Source: Pantoea sp. At-9b (lineage in GTDB: Bacteria > Pseudomonadota > Gammaproteobacteria > Enterobacterales > Enterobacteriaceae). From it: a DNA stretch of 64,000 bases. Under the pieces are notes generated by a model. It made no database searches, had not been told where the DNA came from, and saw nothing but the letters and a program-made list of their open reading frames with translations. Of the stretch, positions 41,414 to 50,167 are shown in pieces. Where the stretch lies: the NCBI RefSeq assembly GCF_000175935.2, contig NC_014837.1, forward strand, positions 4,030,001 to 4,094,000, written 5' to 3'. The position numbers and the translations under genes were made by a program. Each line of letters starts with the position of its first letter. The stretch's first letter is position 1.

Positions 41414-42229
41414 ATGGCCATCGATCCCACCCGTTTCTGTATTAACCGTAAAATTGCCCCAACGCTGTCGCTGGAAGCGTTCTTCCAACTGGTACAGCGA
41501 CTGGGCTTGAACAAAGTCGAACTGCGTAACGATATGCCGAGTGGCAAAGTCACCGATGACCTCAGTGCCGCTGCACTGCGCGCGTTAGCCGACAAATATC
41601 ACATCGAAATCGAAACCATTAACGCGCTCTATCCGTTCAACCGTGTTGATGACGCGCTGCTGGCGAAAACTGAAGCCCTGTTGCAGGAAGCACAGCAGAT
41701 CGGCGCCAAAGCGCTGGTGATGTGTCCGCTCAATGAAGGGATCGCCATCTCCCCGGAACAGACGCTGGCGGCGCTGCAAACCCTCGCTCCCCGCTTTGAA
41801 CATTATGGTATTCAGGGACTGGTGGAGCCACTCGGTTTCCCGATCAGCTCGTTGCGCTCGGCGGTGAAAACCCAGCAACTGATCCGCGATGCGCAGGTGC
41901 CGTTCAAACTGCTGCTGGATACCTTCCACCATCACCTGTACGAGAACGCCGAGCTGGAGTTCCCGCAAGAGATTGATGTGAATCAGATCGGTCTGGTGCA
42001 TCTGTCTGGGGTGGAAGATAGCCGTCCAACGGCGCAGCTCACCGACGAAGAACGCATCATGCTGAGCGATAAAGATGTGTTGAACAGCGTGGCGCAGGTG
42101 AAGCGTCTGGAGCGGCTCGGCTACAAAGGTATCTACGCCTTTGAACCTTTCTCTTCGGAGCTGGAGAAGTGGAGCGCCAAAGACATCGAACGTGAAATCC
42201 GCGCCAGTATCGAATTGCTGCAAGCCTGA
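41414..42229 (+). CDS. TIM-barrel sugar isomerase/epimerase, IolI-like
   Basis: The 271-residue protein has the AP endonuclease 2/xylose-isomerase-like fold. Metal-ligand positions known from Bacillus IolI are recognisable as Glu in VEPLGFP, Asp in LLDTFHHHLY, His in LVHLSGVED and Glu in YAFEPFS. IolI interconverts 2-keto-myo-inositol and its 1-keto isomer, opening the pathway to other inositol stereoisomers. The location in the iol island and shared control region with iolA support this, but sequence cannot exclude a related hydroxypyruvate- or tagatose-type isomerase. GGAG lies upstream of the ATG, and a terminator follows. Confidence 0.7.
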   Translation: MAIDPTRFCINRKIAPTLSLEAFFQLVQRLGLNKVELRNDMPSGKVTDDLSAAALRALADKYHIEIETINALYPFNRVDDALLAKTEALLQEAQQIGAKALVMCPLNEGIAISPEQTLAALQTLAPRFEHYGIQGLVEPLGFPISSLRSAVKTQQLIRDAQVPFKLLLDTFHHHLYENAELEFPQEIDVNQIGLVHLSGVEDSRPTAQLTDEERIMLSDKDVLNSVAQVKRLERLGYKGIYAFEPFSSELEKWSAKDIEREIRASIELLQA

Positions 42230-42230
42230 C

Positions 42231-42260
42231 AAAAAACGGGGCGTCTGTCCGTCGCCCCGT
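42231..42260 (-). terminator. Terminator for yhhS (minus strand)
   Basis: ACGGGGCG and CGCCCCGT form perfect 8-bp arms with a 9-nt loop, followed on the minus strand by six T residues. It lies about 68 bp past the yhhS stop in the convergent gap. Confidence 0.75.
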
Positions 42261-42305
42261 CTGCCCTACCCTTATCTGTGTCACTGACACAACTTTGTAG
42301 TGATT

Positions 42306-42329
42306 GGCCTCGGTCGGAGGCCTCTTTTT
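42306..42329 (+). terminator. Terminator for the IolI-like gene (plus strand)
   Basis: GGCCTC and GAGGCC with a 5-nt loop are followed by TCTTTTTA on the plus strand. The T run touches the yhhS stop codon. Together with the preceding minus-strand hairpin it separates the inositol island from the next region. Confidence 0.7.
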
Positions 42330-43548
42330 AATTCTCTTTGATTTCGATTGGCGGCGTGGCTGGCTGACGTCGACTCATCCGCAGCGTACTTATCAGCGCC
42401 AGACACACCAGCAACGCGGTAAGAAAGTAGACCAACGGCACGCCCGCGAAGCTCATGATAAAACCGGCAATCGGTCCGGTGATCCCCAACGATAAGTCCA
42501 TAAAGGCGGTATAGGTGGCGAGCGCGCTGCCCTGATTCTGCTGCGGCACCACTTTGACCGCCACCACACCAATCGCCGGGAACACCAACGAGAAACCCGC
42601 GCCGGTAAAGAATGCACCGACTTTCGCCATCCAGGGATCAAACGATGCCGCCACGAGGAACAGGCCAATCGCCTCGACCGCAAAACAGATGCTGGCAACC
42701 CGTAAACCGCCAAGACGGTTGATGGCGTTGGGGAACAGCAAACGCGTACCGACAAAGGCGGCACTAAACAACGTTAGGGCGAACGCTGCACCATCCCAGC
42801 CTTTATCCTGATAGAACAAGGTGATAAAGGTAGCGATCACCCCAAACCCTGCCGACCCCATCGCCAGAATCAGGCCAAAACCGTAGATTTTGCCCAGCAC
42901 ATCGCGAAACGGTAGAGGTTTGGCTTTGCTGCCTTTCACCGGCGCACGTGGCAACGCCAGGGCAATCGCCAGCACACAGATCGCGATGATCACCCCGGAA
43001 AGCAGCAACAGCCCGCCGCTACGGAAAATCACCACGCCCAACGGCGCGCCAATCGCCATCGCCCCGTAGGTAACAATGCCGTTCCAGGAGATAACGCGGC
43101 CAATATGCAACGAGCCGACGCGCGCCACGCCCCACAGCGAGGTGCCGGTGCCGGAGAAACTCTGGCCAATACCGAGAATCACCCTGCCGAGACAAAGCAG
43201 CCCGAGGCTGAGCACCGTCCAGCTTTCGGTCAGCGCCGAAAGCAAGATACATAATCCACTGATAAAACAGCCGAACAGGCCGATCACCACCACTTTTTTC
43301 GGTCCCCACTGGTCAGCATAGCGTCCGGCATGGGGGCGGCTCAGTAGCGTGGCGAGATATTGCAGGCTAATCACCAATCCGGCCCAGAAGGCACTATACC
43401 CCAGTCCGTCATGGACAAAACCGGGTAGTACCGCCAGCGGCAAACCGATGGTGAGATAACTGGCAAAGTTGAACATCACGATGGAGAGAATCAGTAAATT
43501 TAGACGGAAAGGCGTTAAAGCAGGTTCCGCGGCAGGCTGGTCAGGCAT
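42328..43548 (-). CDS. yhhS: MFS transporter YhhS
   Basis: The 406-residue inner-membrane protein of the major facilitator superfamily has twelve predicted helices. NFASYLTIGLPLAVLPGFVHDGLGYSAFWAGLVISLQYLATLLSRPHAGRYADQWGPKK includes the A-motif region and closely matches E. coli YhhS, as does GIGQSFSGTGTSLWG. E. coli YhhS is a putative drug/arabinose-like exporter and gave glyphosate tolerance when overexpressed; its natural substrate is unknown. It converges with the inositol island and is divergent from an ABC operon. Confidence 0.93.
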   Translation of the reverse strand: MPDQPAAEPALTPFRLNLLILSIVMFNFASYLTIGLPLAVLPGFVHDGLGYSAFWAGLVISLQYLATLLSRPHAGRYADQWGPKKVVVIGLFGCFISGLCILLSALTESWTVLSLGLLCLGRVILGIGQSFSGTGTSLWGVARVGSLHIGRVISWNGIVTYGAMAIGAPLGVVIFRSGGLLLLSGVIIAICVLAIALALPRAPVKGSKAKPLPFRDVLGKIYGFGLILAMGSAGFGVIATFITLFYQDKGWDGAAFALTLFSAAFVGTRLLFPNAINRLGGLRVASICFAVEAIGLFLVAASFDPWMAKVGAFFTGAGFSLVFPAIGVVAVKVVPQQNQGSALATYTAFMDLSLGITGPIAGFIMSFAGVPLVYFLTALLVCLALISTLRMSRRQPATPPIEIKEN

Positions 43549-43711
43549 GAGTAATTGCGCTCGTGTTTGACGAAGTTTTTATAACAGAACGTTTACTATA
43601 CGCCTTTTATCCCCCGGCGCATCATAGCCTCTGATGATATTTGGTCATCATTTCGTCATATCGCCACCGTAGACTCGCCGCCAGTGAAATCCCAAAGAGG
43701 ATAACAATCTG

Positions 43712-43786
43712 ATGACGCTCCTGATAAACCATCGGGTGCGCGTGGCGTTTAACCGCTTCCTGTACGGCATGGGAGGTGGGCGATGA
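43712..43786 (+). CDS. Possible 24-residue leader peptide coupled to ABC operon
   Basis: A short frame starts at ATG 43712 with AAGAGGA 11-17 bases upstream and ends in a TGA that overlaps the ATPase ATG (ATGA). The predicted 24-residue peptide is rich in Arg and ends in Gly-Gly-Gly-Arg; it contains the ATPase ribosome site GGGAGG in its last codons. Such an arrangement would couple ATPase translation to the leader. It could equally be chance or a gene remnant; conservation is untested. Confidence 0.35.
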   Translation: MTLLINHRVRVAFNRFLYGMGGGR

Positions 43787-44496
43787 CGCGTGTCGCGCAA
43801 CCTATCGAACTAAAGAACCTCAGTTGGTCTGCGGGTAACCTGACCATTCTGCACGATCTCTCCCTGACCATTCCGGCCGGACAAACGCTGGCGCTGCTTG
43901 GTCCTTCTGGCTGTGGCAAAAGTACGCTGCTGAAACTGCTGGCGGGTTTGCTGCAACCCACTTCCGGTGAAATCTGGCTGGGCGACCAGTGCGTCGCCTC
44001 TGCCACGCATTGCGCCGCACCGGAAGCACGCAACCTCGGCATGGTATTTCAGGATTACGCGTTATGGCCGCATATGAGCGTGGCGCAAAACGTCGCCTTC
44101 CCACTGCGCATGCGCGGCGTAAAAAAAGCGGCGGCACTGGAACAGGCGCAAGCCGCACTGGCCCAGGTGGGTCTGAGCGACTTCGGCGATCGTAAACCCG
44201 CGATGTTATCGGGCGGCCAGCAGCAGCGGGTGGCCTTAGCGCGCGCGCTGGTCGCGCAACCGGCGATCCTGCTGTTCGACGAACCCTTATCTAACCTCGA
44301 TCGCGATCTGCGCGAAACCCTTGCGCAGCATATGGCGCAGTTGCTGCGCGCCGCAGGGATCACCGCCGTTTACGTCACCCATGACCGCGAGGAAGCCAAC
44401 ACCCTCGCCGATCGCATTATCCATCTGGCGCAGGGCCAGATTGTTTCAGTCACTGACCTCTCAGGGGAAAACCATGCCATCTCTCAAATCTGTTAA
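43783..44496 (+). CDS. ABC transporter ATP-binding protein (iron/phosphonate type)
   Basis: The 237-residue ATPase has Walker A LGPSGCGKST, the Q-loop (MVFQDYALWPHMSVAQNVAFPLRMRG), signature LSGGQQQRVALARAL, Walker B ILLFDEPLSNLD and the H-loop YVTHDREEA. It belongs to the FbpC/PotA/PhnT class, but lacks the long C-terminal regulatory domain of PotA-type subunits. GGGAGG lies upstream. Its end overlaps the binding-protein gene by 23 bp, so the three ABC genes form one operon. Confidence 0.88.
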   Translation: MTRVAQPIELKNLSWSAGNLTILHDLSLTIPAGQTLALLGPSGCGKSTLLKLLAGLLQPTSGEIWLGDQCVASATHCAAPEARNLGMVFQDYALWPHMSVAQNVAFPLRMRGVKKAAALEQAQAALAQVGLSDFGDRKPAMLSGGQQQRVALARALVAQPAILLFDEPLSNLDRDLRETLAQHMAQLLRAAGITAVYVTHDREEANTLADRIIHLAQGQIVSVTDLSGENHAISQIC

Positions 44497-45448
44497 AACA
44501 GGAGCCATCAGCGCGATGATTTTGACCTCCGCCATGATGATGATGAACGATGCCGAAGCACTGACGGTGTACACCGCCGGGCCGGGATCGCTGGCGAAAA
44601 GCCTCGCCGCCGGGTTTGAAAAACAAACCGGGGTTAAGGTGAATATTTTCCAGGCCACCACCGGCAAAGTGATGGCGCGTCTGGAAGCTGAGCAGGCGAA
44701 TCCGCAAGCAGATGTGTTGATCTCCGCTTCCTGGGATACTGCCGAAGATTTGCAACAGCGTGGCTGGCTGCTGCCTTACCAAAGCCCGAACGCGGCTAAC
44801 GTCCCGGCCGCGTTTAAAACCGATGCTTACGTGGCACAAGGCATCTCCGCGCTCGGCATCGTCTGGAACACCAACAGCCATACCCCGGAGCCGAAAACCT
44901 GGCAAGATCTCACTGGCCCGGCGTTTAAAGATCAGGTCACCACCCCCGATCCGGCGCTGTCCGGGGCTTCCCTCGACTTGTTGATTGGTTTGCAGAACGG
45001 CGAAGGCGAAAAAGCCTGGCAGTTGTTCGATCAATTGAAAGCCAACGGCATGGTGATCAGCGGCCCGAACGCCCAGGCAGTGACCCCGGTATTGCAGGGC
45101 GCAAAAGCGGCGGTGTTTGGCGCGGTGGACTACGTGACTTACAACAACATCGCGCAGGGTGAAGCGGTGAAAGTGATTTTCCCGGAAAACGGCACGGTGG
45201 TCGCGCCACGTCCGATGATGATCCTGAAAACCAGCCAGCACACGGCGGATGCTAAAGCCTTTATCGATTATGTGTTGTCGGATGAAGGCCAGCAGCAGGT
45301 GGCGAAAGCCTGGTTGATGCCTGCACGTACCGATATTAAGGCGCAACGCCCGCTGATCACTGAAATAAAACTGTTGCCGATGAATCAGGATGGCGGTGGC
45401 GATCGCGCGGCCGTGCTGAAACGCTTTGCCACCTTGTTCGGGCAATAA
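44474..45448 (+). CDS. ABC transporter substrate-binding protein (iron/phosphonate type)
   Basis: The 324-residue periplasmic protein starts with an atypical but plausible signal peptide (MPSLKSVKTGAISAMILTSAMMM...AEA) followed by LTVYTAGPGSLAKSLAAGFEKQTGVKVNIFQATTGKVMARLEAE, the pattern of FbpA/AfuA and PhnS-type binding proteins. The ATG at 44474 has AGGGGA upstream; the frame extends further into the ATPase gene but without a sensible signal peptide. The substrate may be ferric iron, 2-aminoethylphosphonate or another small anion; conserved iron-binding tyrosines cannot be placed with confidence. Confidence 0.85.
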   Translation: MPSLKSVKTGAISAMILTSAMMMMNDAEALTVYTAGPGSLAKSLAAGFEKQTGVKVNIFQATTGKVMARLEAEQANPQADVLISASWDTAEDLQQRGWLLPYQSPNAANVPAAFKTDAYVAQGISALGIVWNTNSHTPEPKTWQDLTGPAFKDQVTTPDPALSGASLDLLIGLQNGEGEKAWQLFDQLKANGMVISGPNAQAVTPVLQGAKAAVFGAVDYVTYNNIAQGEAVKVIFPENGTVVAPRPMMILKTSQHTADAKAFIDYVLSDEGQQQVAKAWLMPARTDIKAQRPLITEIKLLPMNQDGGGDRAAVLKRFATLFGQ

Positions 45449-45451
45449 GCC

Positions 45452-47104
45452 ATGTCGCGTGCCCTGTTTAACGGCCTGATCCTGCTGGCGTTGCTGGTGC
45501 TGGTGGCGCTGCCGCTGCTGTTTATTGTGCTACAGGCGCTGTTTCCGCATCTGAGTGAAGGCGAGTGGCGCGGTGCTTTCAGCGCGCTTCCGGCATTGCT
45601 GGAAGACCCGCAGTTAGTGCCAATGTGGCTGGGCACGCTGAAAATTGGCCTGGGTGTGGCACTTGGCAGCCTGCTGCTCGGGCTGCCACTCGGTGCGCTA
45701 CGCGGGTTGTTTCGCCTGCCCGGCGCAGCGCTGTGGGACCTGTTGTTTCTTATCCCGTTCCTGACGCCACCCTATATCGTGGCGCTGGCCTGGACGCTGG
45801 CGCTGCAACGCAATGGTTACGTTGCCCAACTCACCGGGTTGAACTTCGATAGCCTGCTGTTTAGCAGCAGCGGCATGATGCTGGTGATGACACTGAATAT
45901 CTTTCCGGTGGTTTATTTTGCGGTGTCACGTTCGCTGATGGCCAGTGGACAACGTCTGGCGTGGGTAGCACGGGTGCATGGCGCTTCCGCGTGGCGTGCT
46001 TTTTATCAGGTCACCCTGCCGCTGACCTTACCGGCGCTGGCGGGGGGCGTGCTGCTGGCTTTTACCCTGGCGATTGAAGAGTATGGCGTCCCGGCGGCGC
46101 TCGGCGCACGTGCCGGGCTGACGCTAATGACGGTCGGCATTGAACAGAAGTTGGCCGACTGGCCGATCGATTTACCGGGTGCCGCTTCGCTATCGCTGAT
46201 GCTCAGCCTGGTGGCACTGCTGGCATGGTTTTGCCAGCGCAAACTCACCGGCAGCAGCGATGTCACGGCGGTGAGCGGCAAGCCGGTGGCGCAGGAAGCC
46301 GCCAACGCCGGTCGCTGGCAGTTACCCATGCTGCTGCTGTTCGTCGGCACCGCGCTGCTGGCAGTGGCGTTACCGCTGGGGGCGATGACGCTCAGCGGTT
46401 TGCTGAATACCCTGTCCGGCGGTATTCAGGTCAGCAACCTGACGTTACGCCACTTCGGCGCGCTGTTTAGCCAGCAAGGCGATGCGCTGGCGGCCTTCTC
46501 CACCAGCATCGGACTGGCGCTGGGAGCGGCGTTGCTCACCGGGCTGCTGGGCTTTCTGATTGCCTGGCGCGTGGCCGAAGGCAAAACCCGTTTGCTGGCG
46601 CTGATGGATGGCCTGGCGCTGCTGCCCGCCGCGATGCCAGGGGTGGTGATTGGCGTGGGGCTGATTTTGCTGTGGAATCGCGGTTTCTGGCCAGTTTCGC
46701 CGTACAACACGCTGGCGATTTTGCTGCTTTCCTACAGTTGCCTGCTGCTGCCATGGCCGGTGCGCTATGTCAGCAGCGCTTTACGCCAGATTGGCCCGAC
46801 GCTGGAACCCGCCGCCCGGGTGCATGGCGCTTCGCGCTTGCAGGCGTTGCGATTGATTGTGCTGCCGTTGGTGGCTCCGAGCCTGCTGGCGGCAATGATG
46901 ATGGTGTTTGCTGTCGCCTCACGCGAATTGGTGACGTCGCTGATTCTGGCCCCGGCAGGGACACAAACCGTGGCGATCTTTATCTGGCGGCAGTTTGAGC
47001 AAGGTTCGGTCGGACAGGGTATGGCAATGGCGACCCTGACGCTGCTCGCCAGCCTCAGCCTGATGCTGGCCGCACTGGCACTGCTGCGCCGACAATCGCG
47101 CTAG
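45452..47104 (+). CDS. ABC transporter permease with two fused membrane domains
   Basis: The 550-residue protein has about twelve transmembrane helices in two similar halves, each with an EAA loop: WVARVHGASAWRAFYQVTLPLTLPAL near residue 170 and PAARVHGASRLQALRLIVLPLVAPSL near 455. Such fused permeases are typical of FbpB/AfuB iron and PhnU/PhnV-like systems. Its ATG follows the binding-protein stop by three bases, completing the three-gene operon. After its stop the DNA contains a REP element. Confidence 0.88.
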   Translation: MSRALFNGLILLALLVLVALPLLFIVLQALFPHLSEGEWRGAFSALPALLEDPQLVPMWLGTLKIGLGVALGSLLLGLPLGALRGLFRLPGAALWDLLFLIPFLTPPYIVALAWTLALQRNGYVAQLTGLNFDSLLFSSSGMMLVMTLNIFPVVYFAVSRSLMASGQRLAWVARVHGASAWRAFYQVTLPLTLPALAGGVLLAFTLAIEEYGVPAALGARAGLTLMTVGIEQKLADWPIDLPGAASLSLMLSLVALLAWFCQRKLTGSSDVTAVSGKPVAQEAANAGRWQLPMLLLFVGTALLAVALPLGAMTLSGLLNTLSGGIQVSNLTLRHFGALFSQQGDALAAFSTSIGLALGAALLTGLLGFLIAWRVAEGKTRLLALMDGLALLPAAMPGVVIGVGLILLWNRGFWPVSPYNTLAILLLSYSCLLLPWPVRYVSSALRQIGPTLEPAARVHGASRLQALRLIVLPLVAPSLLAAMMMVFAVASRELVTSLILAPAGTQTVAIFIWRQFEQGSVGQGMAMATLTLLASLSLMLAALALLRRQSR

Positions 47105-47138
47105 CCTGTTTTTGCGCGATAAATAACCGCATATCTCC

Positions 47139-47160
47139 GTAGCGGCGCGATTTATCGCGC
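47139..47160 (+). repeat. GTAG-type REP sequence
   Basis: An exact copy of the 22-nt unit at 3540-3561. A degraded inverted half (TGCGCGATAAATAACCGC, about 47113-47130) lies just before it, suggesting an old BIME. It is in the 267-bp gap after the fused permease gene; I see nothing else specific in that gap except the EAL gene's ribosome site. Confidence 0.75.
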
Positions 47161-47371
47161 TTTCAGTTCGCCATTCATCGCACTTTTCTTCCTGGGAAAT
47201 GCCAAAAATGGCAAAACATTGTCAATAAACGCAAACCAGGGTCGATAATTGACCTGGGTCAGTTTGGTGCGAAATCAAAACGCTAACATGCACGCCCTTG
47301 GGAAAGTGCTATGCTGCTGAAGCAGCAGCATCGCGCCCTTCCCGCTGCTTAAACCTACCGAGGGATGCCTG

Positions 47372-48976
47372 GTGCCACCGCAGAGACGAAACCGCGATTT
47401 TGGCTGGCTGTTGATTGTTTGTGCCGGGCTATTGCCACTGGTGCTCGGTATTCTTTGCACGGCGATTGAAGCGCGCCACACTGTGCATCAGCAGCAAATC
47501 AATACCGCCAACTCGCTGCTGGCTCAGGCGGAAAGAATGAGCGACAGCGCCTGGGATATGATCACGGATTTGCGTCAGTTCCACTATCAGCCGTGCTCGG
47601 CAATCGAAGGCAAGCTGCAACGTGAAGGTAACCTGAACGCCTATTTTCGCTCCATCGGTAAGCTGGAGGGCGATAACGTCACCTGTTCCTCGGCCTACGG
47701 TATGTATCCGGGCACCCTGAGCGAAATGATATTGCGCCAACCGCCGGTAACCGGCAAAGCCTGGTGGAGCATCTCCCTTCGTGGCACCTATGGTGTGCCG
47801 GACCGCCCGGCGGTCATCTTTGTGCGGCAACTTCCTGATGGTGAGGGCTTCTGGGCGGTGATTGATGGCCAGTACCTGATGGACTTTATGCGCGCGCTGG
47901 GTGAATCACGTAACTATCACATGACGATGCGTTTTAACGACGGCGCACCCATCACCAGTGGGCCAGTCGAAGTGCAGCCGGAAATCTGGTTAAAAAGCGA
48001 ACCACTCCTGGCGCAGTCCAGCCGTTATCCCATCAGTGTCGAGGTGGTCGTCCCGCCCAGCGAGCTGTTAAAGGCGTGGCGGCAGGCGCTGTTCATTTTC
48101 CTGCCGATGGCGGCGATTTTTTCCATTCTGCTGATGATCCTCACCGCCAATTGGCTGCGTCGGCGTATCTCCTGGCGCGATGAGATTCGCCGCGCGATGC
48201 GCAACCGCCAATTTTCGGTCCATTATCAGCCGGTCTACAGCGTCGCTGAGCAGCACTGTAACGGTGTCGAAGCCTTACTGCGTTGGCATTTGCCGAACGG
48301 CGATACGATCCGACCTGACATCTTTATCAGCGCGGCAGAAGAAGAAGGGATGATTGTGCCGCTGACGCGTCATTTGCTGGAGCTGATGGCGGAAGATATT
48401 CAGAGCTGGCAGGTGGCGCCTGGGTTCCATATCGGGCTGAATCTGGCCGCAGAACATCTACAACACCCGGATTTCGTCAAAGATATTGAGCTGTTCGCCC
48501 GACGTGTGCAGGACAAAAAATTGCAGATTACGCTGGAACTGACCGAACGCAGTTTAATTCACGACGGCGAGGATGTGGCACGCAAGCTGCGGTTGTTGCA
48601 GTCGCAAGGCATGAGGGTGGCGATCGACGATTTCGGTACCGGTCACTGCTCACTCAGCTATCTCCTCACCTTCCCGCTCGATTATCTGAAAATTGATCGC
48701 GGCTTTATCAACGCCATTGAACGGCTGGATGGCGAAACCCCGGTGCTGGACGCGATTATCAATCTGGCACGCAAGCTGCAGCTTGAGGTACTCGGCGAAG
48801 GCGTTGAAACCTCGTTACAATTCCAGTACCTGCAACAGCGTGGTGTGCTATTTATTCAGGGCTATTATTACGCCTGGCCAATGGATAATGACCGGCTGCG
48901 CACGTGGCTCAACGAGCAGGGGCAGCAGCCGCTACGTGTTGAGGAATCCCATGAGTCTGAACTGTATCATTCTTGA
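47372..48976 (+). CDS. CSS-domain EAL cyclic-di-GMP phosphodiesterase
   Basis: The 534-residue membrane protein has a helix at about residues 11-31, a periplasmic CSS domain (CSS motif in VTCSSAYG and a further Cys in YQPCSAIEG), a second helix at about 232-258 and a C-terminal EAL domain. Catalytic residues appear intact: VEALLRW, NLAAEHL, LELTERS, AIDDFGTG, LKIDRGF, GEGVET and IQGYYYAWPM. Known CSS-EAL enzymes (E. coli PdeC) degrade c-di-GMP and are controlled by a periplasmic disulfide. Translation starts at GTG with AGGGA upstream. The next gene starts inside its last 26 bp. Confidence 0.92.
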   Translation: MPPQRRNRDFGWLLIVCAGLLPLVLGILCTAIEARHTVHQQQINTANSLLAQAERMSDSAWDMITDLRQFHYQPCSAIEGKLQREGNLNAYFRSIGKLEGDNVTCSSAYGMYPGTLSEMILRQPPVTGKAWWSISLRGTYGVPDRPAVIFVRQLPDGEGFWAVIDGQYLMDFMRALGESRNYHMTMRFNDGAPITSGPVEVQPEIWLKSEPLLAQSSRYPISVEVVVPPSELLKAWRQALFIFLPMAAIFSILLMILTANWLRRRISWRDEIRRAMRNRQFSVHYQPVYSVAEQHCNGVEALLRWHLPNGDTIRPDIFISAAEEEGMIVPLTRHLLELMAEDIQSWQVAPGFHIGLNLAAEHLQHPDFVKDIELFARRVQDKKLQITLELTERSLIHDGEDVARKLRLLQSQGMRVAIDDFGTGHCSLSYLLTFPLDYLKIDRGFINAIERLDGETPVLDAIINLARKLQLEVLGEGVETSLQFQYLQQRGVLFIQGYYYAWPMDNDRLRTWLNEQGQQPLRVEESHESELYHS

Positions 48977-49910
48977 TGATTACCAGAATGTCGCCCTGAC
49001 GCTTGCCGACTGGACGACGCTGGCCCCCCTGGTCCACACCACCACGCTTACCACCCACATTGACGATCCCGAAACACTGGTCAGCCAGATTGCAGATGCC
49101 GATATTCTGGTGGTGATGCGTGAGCGTACTCCGCTCACGGCTGAGCTGATTGGCCGTATGCCGAAACTGAAACTGGTCGTCACATCGGGGATGCGCAATG
49201 CTTCCATCGATCTCGATGCCTGCCGCGAACGTTATATCGCGGTTTGTGGCACAGGCAGCAGCAGCGCACCACCGCTGGAGCTGGCCTGGGGCTTATTGCT
49301 GGGACTGGCACGCCATATCGTTAGCGAAAATCAGGCACTGCGCCACAACGGTCCGTGGCAACAGACGCTGGGTATCGGGTTGCAGGGCAAAACCCTGGGG
49401 TTGATTGGGCTGGGTAAAATTGGTGGTGAGATGGCGAAAGTGGCCCAGGCATTTGGCATGCGGGTATGTGCCTGGAGCCAGAATCTCACGGCGGAGCGCG
49501 CAACCGCCTGTGGGGCCGAAAAAATGGCTTCGCTGCACACCTTATTGCAGGCGAGCGATGTGGTGTCGCTGCATCTGGTACTGAGCGATCGCACCCGTCA
49601 TCTGCTGGATGCCGACGCGCTGGCGCAGATGAAAACAGGCGCGTTGCTGATCAATACCTCGCGTGCTGGCCTGGTTGACCAGGCGGCCATGATCGCCGCC
49701 TTACAACGTGGGCAACTGGCCGGTGCCGGTCTGGATGTGTTTGATCAGGAACCGCTGCCTGCCGATCACCCATTGCGCCAGTTACCGAACGTCCTCGCCA
49801 CACCCCATTTGGGTTACGTGGCCGACAATAATTACCGCACTTACTTCACCGAAGCAGTGGAAAATATCGCCGGTTGGGTGAAAGGTGCGCCGCTGCGTTC
49901 ACTGCTGTAA
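48951..49910 (+). CDS. D-2-hydroxyacid dehydrogenase family protein
   Basis: The 319-residue enzyme shows the NAD-binding motif GLIGLGKIGGEMAKVAQAFGM and the catalytic set Arg (NTSRAGLVD), Glu (DVFDQEPLP) and His (TPHLGYV) of D-isomer 2-hydroxyacid dehydrogenases. It reduces 2-keto acids or oxidises D-2-hydroxy acids; the exact substrate is unknown. The start at 48951 has GAGGA and begins MSLNCIILDDYQN; the frame is open upstream but overlaps the EAL gene far more. The 26-bp overlap implies coupled translation with the phosphodiesterase. Confidence 0.88.
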   Translation: MSLNCIILDDYQNVALTLADWTTLAPLVHTTTLTTHIDDPETLVSQIADADILVVMRERTPLTAELIGRMPKLKLVVTSGMRNASIDLDACRERYIAVCGTGSSSAPPLELAWGLLLGLARHIVSENQALRHNGPWQQTLGIGLQGKTLGLIGLGKIGGEMAKVAQAFGMRVCAWSQNLTAERATACGAEKMASLHTLLQASDVVSLHLVLSDRTRHLLDADALAQMKTGALLINTSRAGLVDQAAMIAALQRGQLAGAGLDVFDQEPLPADHPLRQLPNVLATPHLGYVADNNYRTYFTEAVENIAGWVKGAPLRSLL

Positions 49911-49940
49911 GCCCACGTTTTCCGCCCCCTCGCAGCCATA

Positions 49941-49976
49941 GTTTAAGCCAGAAACCCATCGGTTTTTGGCTTAAAC
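49941..49976. terminator. Strong hairpin between dehydrogenase gene and proP
   Basis: GTTTAAGCCAGAAACC pairs with 49961-49976 across 16 positions with one G-U pair and a CATC loop. It lies 30 bp past the dehydrogenase stop and about 190 bp before proP. T residues lie inside the right arm rather than after it, so it may be a terminator or an mRNA structure. Confidence 0.6.
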
Positions 49977-50167
49977 ATGACAAATATCACACAAAAACGG
50001 TATACTCTGCCACGGGATGCAATAATTGCCAGCGTAATTATTGCAATGGCAAGCCAGAGAAAAGCACTTTTTACGGCTATGCTTTAATTTTCTCAACGCC
50101 GCGGACTGACCGTTATCATCCGGTCCGCGCCGTTGAGGACTTTCTGATTCCAGGACAGGGTAACCTC

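Noticed and set aside
44450..45445. 331-codon frame antisense to the ABC binding-protein gene
   Set aside because: The sense strand encodes a clear binding protein in a coupled operon; the reverse frame has no features.
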